DNA from: an uncultured Collinsella sp.
GTDB lineage: Bacteria; Actinomycetota; Coriobacteriia; Coriobacteriales; Coriobacteriaceae
NCBI GenBank assembly: GCA_937926755.1
Contig: CALBBA010000196.1
Span: 1-7,079 of the forward strand
DNA: 7,079 nt
Reading direction: 5' to 3'
A model generated the notes under the pieces. That model made no database searches and was not told where the DNA came from. It saw only the letters and a list, made by a program, of their open reading frames with translations. Position numbers and translations under genes: made by a program. Position 1 is the stretch's first letter; every line of letters starts with the position of its first letter. Below, in pieces: positions 4,609 to 7,079 of this stretch.

Positions 4609-6979
4609 CGACAATGCGCTGGTGGTGGCGCTCGATACCTCGACCGACATGCTTGCCTGCGCGGCAAGTTGGACCGATGTGCAGACGGGCGAGACGAGGC
4701 TCGTCAGTGGCGACCATCTGTGCCGCCGTCACGCTAACGTGGAGCTCGTGAATACCGTTGATGGCGTGCTGGCGCAGGCCGGTTTGGATCGCAACGATGT
4801 CGGCTGCTATGTGGTCGGTCGCGGTCCGGGTTCGTTTACGGGCGTGCGTATTGGCATCTCCACCGCCAAGGGCCTGGCGCGTGGCGCTAACGTGCCACTG
4901 CTGGGTGTGTCGACGCTCGATGCTTGCGCTTGGACGGCGTGGAAGGCCGGCGTGCGCGGCAAGCTTGGTATTCTTGCCGATGCCATGCGCGGCGAGGTGT
5001 ACCCGGCGCTGTATGTGCTGGGAGACGAGGGCCCCGAGCGTCTATTTGAGCGCGAGCGCGTGGTCAAGGCCGCCGTGGCCCTTGATGAGTGGCGTCAGAG
5101 CGCGGACTGGGGCCAGATTCAACTAACCGGTGACGGTCTCGTACGATACGGAAAGCTGCTGAGCGAGGATGAGACGGCTCGCTGCGTGGAGCGCGATCTG
5201 TGGTGGCCCTCGGGCGAGGGCCTGTTGTTGGCGCACGCTGCGGGCGATGGCGATCCTGCCCGTGTCTTGCCGATTTATACGCGTCTTTCGGATGCCGAGG
5301 AAAACGAGCGCAAGCGTCTTGGCCTTGCCGAGAGTGCCCAAAGCGAGATCACGGGTGTCGCCGACGAGCTCGCTGGTCGTCATCTGCAGTTCCGACCCAT
5401 GGGCGCGGCGGATGCCGAGGGCGCAAGCGCGCTAGAGGCTGCTTGCTTTGAGGGTGCCGGGCACGAGGCCTGGACGCCGGGCATGTTCCTGTCCGAGCTG
5501 GGCGAGGACGTTGCCGCTCCGCGTAGTTGGTGGGTGGCGCACGATGACGGTCAGTTGCTAGGCCTTGCAGGCGGCATGGTCGTGGACGGCGATGTGCAGA
5601 TCATGGATGTCACCGTCGATCCGGCGCATCGCCGCGAGGGTATCGCCCGCAAGCTGCTGTCGCACGTGAGCTACGATGCCCAGATGCTCGGCTGCACCAC
5701 GGCATCGCTCGAGGTCGAGGACGGTAACGAGGGCGCGATCGCGCTCTATGCCGCTCTGGGCTTTACCGAGGCGGGTCGTCGCCGCGGCTATTACGGTGCC
5801 GGCAAGGATGCCATCGTCATGACGGCACCGCTGCCCCTGGTGCTTCCGGTCGACAATGCTTCGCCCGAGCCGACGGCAGCTGAGCAGCGCGTATGGCCGT
5901 TACCTGCACCCGAGCGCACCGTTGGGGAGCGTGCCGAAATCGAGCGCCGCCGCCTGGTACTTGCTATCGAGAGCTCCTGCGATGAGACGGCCGTGGCGAT
6001 TATCGACGCGGACGGCAACATGCTTGCCAACCAGGTTTCGACGCAGATTGATTTCCATGCCCGCTTTGGTGGCGTTGTGCCCGAGATTGCCTCGCGCAAG
6101 CACGTCGAGGTAATCGTGAGCGTTGTGGACGCGGCACTCGAGGATGCCGCGGCATCGCTTGGTCTTGAGGGTGGAGCTATCGCGCCGAGCGAGCTTGCCG
6201 TCGTGGGTGTGACACAGGGCCCGGGTCTGGTGGGCGCCTTGGTCGTGGGTGTCGCCTTTGCCAAGGGCTTTGCCTATGCTGCCGGCAAGCCGCTCGTGTG
6301 TGTTAACCATCTGGAGGGTCATCTGTTCGCCAACCTGCTGGCGCAGCCCGATCTCAAGCCGCCGTTTATCTTCACACTCGTTTCGGGCGGTCATACCATG
6401 CTTGTTCACGTCAAGGCGTGGGGTGACTACGAGGTGCTCGGCGAGACGCTCGACGACGCCGTGGGCGAGGCCTTCGATAAGGTGGCCAAGGCGCTGGGTC
6501 TGGGCTATCCCGGTGGCCCCATCATCTCCAAGCTGGCCGAGACGGGCAACCCCCGCGCGATCGATTTTCCTCGCGCGCTTAACAGCAGGGGAGACTATCG
6601 TTTCTCGCTTTCGGGTCTTAAAACGGCCGTGACGCTCTACATCGAGCAGGAGACCAAGGCCGGGCGCACGATTCACCTGCCCGATCTGGCGGCTTCGTTT
6701 GAGGCAGCCGTCTTTGACGTTCAGTACAAGAAGGCCAAAAACGCCCTGCATGCCACCGGATGCAAGGAATACTGCATCGGCGGCGGCGTCTCGGCCAATC
6801 CGCATCTGCGCGAGATGATGATCAAGAAGCTCGGGCGTCAGGGGATCCGCGTAACGGTGCCGCCTTTGTCTGCCTGTACCGATAACGCAGCCATGATCGC
6901 GGAGGTCGCTCGCCGTAAATTCGACCGAGGTGAAATCTCGCCGTTCGACGTCGACGCCGATCCGAACATGACGCTGTAG
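4595..6979 (+). CDS. tsaB-rimI-tsaD: Trifunctional fusion: TsaB - RimI-type acetyltransferase - TsaD
   Basis: One uninterrupted frame encodes 794 residues with three domains: TsaB (about 8-232), a RimI-like GNAT (about 264-414) and TsaD (about 453-794), joined by linkers at 233-263 and 415-452, the second rich in Pro, Ala and Glu. TsaB and TsaD, normally separate subunits, form the core of the bacterial t6A37 tRNA modification complex with TsaE; RimI acetylates the N-terminus of ribosomal protein bS18. Key motifs of all three are present, so no domain looks dead. ATG 4595 is chosen: TAGGG (4581-4585) lies nine bases upstream and the TsaB fold begins directly after it. TTG 4577 would add six residues and has no better site. 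The gene overlaps tsaE by 14 bases. Separate tsaB, rimI and tsaD genes in this order are known in actinobacteria, so fusion by loss of stops is the likely origin. I infer an intramolecular TsaB-TsaD pairing. Confidence 0.95.
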   Translation: MSLHNDNALVVALDTSTDMLACAASWTDVQTGETRLVSGDHLCRRHANVELVNTVDGVLAQAGLDRNDVGCYVVGRGPGSFTGVRIGISTAKGLARGANVPLLGVSTLDACAWTAWKAGVRGKLGILADAMRGEVYPALYVLGDEGPERLFERERVVKAAVALDEWRQSADWGQIQLTGDGLVRYGKLLSEDETARCVERDLWWPSGEGLLLAHAAGDGDPARVLPIYTRLSDAEENERKRLGLAESAQSEITGVADELAGRHLQFRPMGAADAEGASALEAACFEGAGHEAWTPGMFLSELGEDVAAPRSWWVAHDDGQLLGLAGGMVVDGDVQIMDVTVDPAHRREGIARKLLSHVSYDAQMLGCTTASLEVEDGNEGAIALYAALGFTEAGRRRGYYGAGKDAIVMTAPLPLVLPVDNASPEPTAAEQRVWPLPAPERTVGERAEIERRRLVLAIESSCDETAVAIIDADGNMLANQVSTQIDFHARFGGVVPEIASRKHVEVIVSVVDAALEDAAASLGLEGGAIAPSELAVVGVTQGPGLVGALVVGVAFAKGFAYAAGKPLVCVNHLEGHLFANLLAQPDLKPPFIFTLVSGGHTMLVHVKAWGDYEVLGETLDDAVGEAFDKVAKALGLGYPGGPIISKLAETGNPRAIDFPRALNSRGDYRFSLSGLKTAVTLYIEQETKAGRTIHLPDLAASFEAAVFDVQYKKAKNALHATGCKEYCIGGGVSANPHLREMMIKKLGRQGIRVTVPPLSACTDNAAMIAEVARRKFDRGEISPFDVDADPNMTL
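4616..5290 (+). other. tsaB: TsaB domain of the fusion
   Basis: Residues about 8-232. The ASKHA-fold start VVALDTST (10-17) and the hallmark GRGPGSFTGVRIGIS (75-89) followed by AKGLA identify TsaB. LGVSTLDA (103-110) and DAMRGEVYPALY (129-140) also fit, and the domain ends with the family-typical PIYTRL (226-231). TsaB itself is thought to be non-catalytic and to hold TsaD through a helical interface. Length is close to that of a free TsaB (about 220-230). Confidence 0.93.
5384..5836 (+). other. rimI: RimI-type GNAT acetyltransferase domain of the fusion
   Basis: Residues about 264-414. The acetyl-CoA loop is RREGIA (346-351) after the strand VTVDPAH. Glu373 in SLEVEDGN and Tyr385 in IALYAALGF are 12 residues apart, like catalytic Glu103 and Tyr115 of Salmonella RimI. 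The ending GRRRGYYGAGKDAIVM (394-409) is the usual RimI C-terminus. LEVE replaces the usual LEVR (Glu375 for Arg). The target may still be bS18, but that is inferred; other GNAT targets are possible. Confidence 0.88.
5951..6976 (+). other. tsaD: TsaD domain of the fusion (t6A37 transferase)
   Basis: Residues about 453-794, a full-length TsaD (free forms about 335-345). It shows LAIESSCDETAVAI (456-469), GGVVPEIASRKHVE (492-505), the metal site NHLEGH (571-576; His572, His576), LVSGGHT (595-601), DDAVGEAFDKVAKALGLGYP (620-639), SLSGLKT (671-677), IGGGVSAN (728-735) and the late metal-binding Asp763 in CTDNAAMI. All catalytic landmarks are present. No ATG occurs in frame between the RimI domain and residue 476, so it is unlikely to be made separately. 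Confidence 0.95.
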
Positions 6980-6990
6980 CTGGTACGGCG

Positions 6991-7012
6991 CGGTCCCCGG
7001 ACGGAGGGGCCG
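6991..7012. other. GC-rich hairpin in the 3' spacer
   Basis: Bases 6991-6998 pair with 7006-7012 through seven GC pairs with one bulged T (6994) and a 7-base loop. No T-run follows, so it is not an intrinsic terminator by itself. It could protect the 3' end of the operon mRNA from exonucleases or slow polymerase ahead of the terminator. It begins 12 bases after the fusion gene's stop. Confidence 0.45.
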
Positions 7013-7041
7013 GATATAAGGTTTCCTGCTCTACAGTCCTG

Positions 7042-7078
7042 CGCAAGACGAAGGCCACATTAAGTGGCCTTCTTTGCG
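7042..7078 (+). terminator. Probable intrinsic terminator of the acpS operon
   Basis: A 9-bp stem (7050-7058 with 7064-7072) closes a 5-base ATTAA loop. The outer bases CGCAA (7042-7046) can also pair with TTGCG (7074-7078) across a small internal loop. Only a short T-run (7073-7075) follows inside the window, so it is weaker-looking than the one at 19-50. It may also work on the other strand if a convergent gene lies beyond the window edge. Confidence 0.7.
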
Positions 7079-7079
7079 T

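Noticed and set aside
3727..4650. 307-codon open frame on the - strand across the glycosylase and tsaE genes
   Set aside because: It lies opposite two genes with clear motifs and shows no family resemblance or plausible ribosome site.
5900..6805. 301-codon open frame on the - strand across TsaD
   Set aside because: It is the antisense reading of the conserved TsaD sequence; open only because of codon bias.
6991..7012. Hairpin after tsaD as the operon terminator
   Set aside because: It lacks a following T-run; the hairpin at 7042-7078 is the better terminator.
6980..7079. tRNA or small RNA gene in the 3' spacer
   Set aside because: No cloverleaf arms, T-loop motif or promoter could be found; only two hairpins are visible.
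1..7079. A new defence, mobile or CRISPR-type system
   Set aside because: All six genes belong to known housekeeping families, with no repeats, integrase, transposase or toxin-antitoxin pair. Novelty here is limited to the gene fusion and residue-level oddities.

Overview
This window reads as one contiguous piece of a moderately GC-rich actinobacterial chromosome, most like the class Coriobacteriia (Collinsella, Olsenella or Atopobium type). That placement is inferred from three things: protein style, the gene order alr, tsaE, tsaB, rimI, tsaD (which I recall from actinobacteria such as Mycobacterium), and the merging of the last three genes into one reading frame. I cannot confirm genus or species without a database search.

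Layout: bases 1-50 hold the end of an upstream transcription unit, closed by a strong intrinsic terminator (19-50). Bases 51-155 hold a clear SigA/sigma70-type promoter and a very strong Shine-Dalgarno. Six genes on the + strand then follow almost without gaps: acpS (156-695), nnr (696-2312), alr (2315-3460), a family 4 uracil-DNA glycosylase gene (3469-4089), tsaE (4102-4608) and a tsaB-rimI-tsaD fusion (4595-6979). Spacings between genes run from a 14-base overlap to 12 bases, so they almost certainly form one operon. The last 100 bases carry a GC hairpin and a probable intrinsic terminator. No mobile element, CRISPR array, tRNA or rRNA was seen, and no stretch over 300 bases lacks a gene.

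The genes are housekeeping: activation of acyl carrier protein, repair of damaged NAD(P)H, D-alanine supply for peptidoglycan, removal of uracil from DNA, and the t6A37 tRNA modification complex. TsaE, TsaB and TsaD are the three proteins that transfer threonylcarbamoyl from threonylcarbamoyl-AMP to A37 of ANN-decoding tRNAs; the partner that makes threonylcarbamoyl-AMP (TsaC/TsaC2) is not in the window. RimI is the N-terminal alanine acetyltransferase of ribosomal protein bS18.

The standout is the last gene. It is a single 794-residue chain with TsaB, a complete RimI-type GNAT domain and TsaD in that order, with all main active-site motifs intact and no evident internal start for TsaD. Lesser points are an alanine racemase with unusual residues at otherwise conserved positions, a holo-ACP synthase with a charged C-terminal tail and altered histidines, and a DNA repair gene placed between alr and tsaE.
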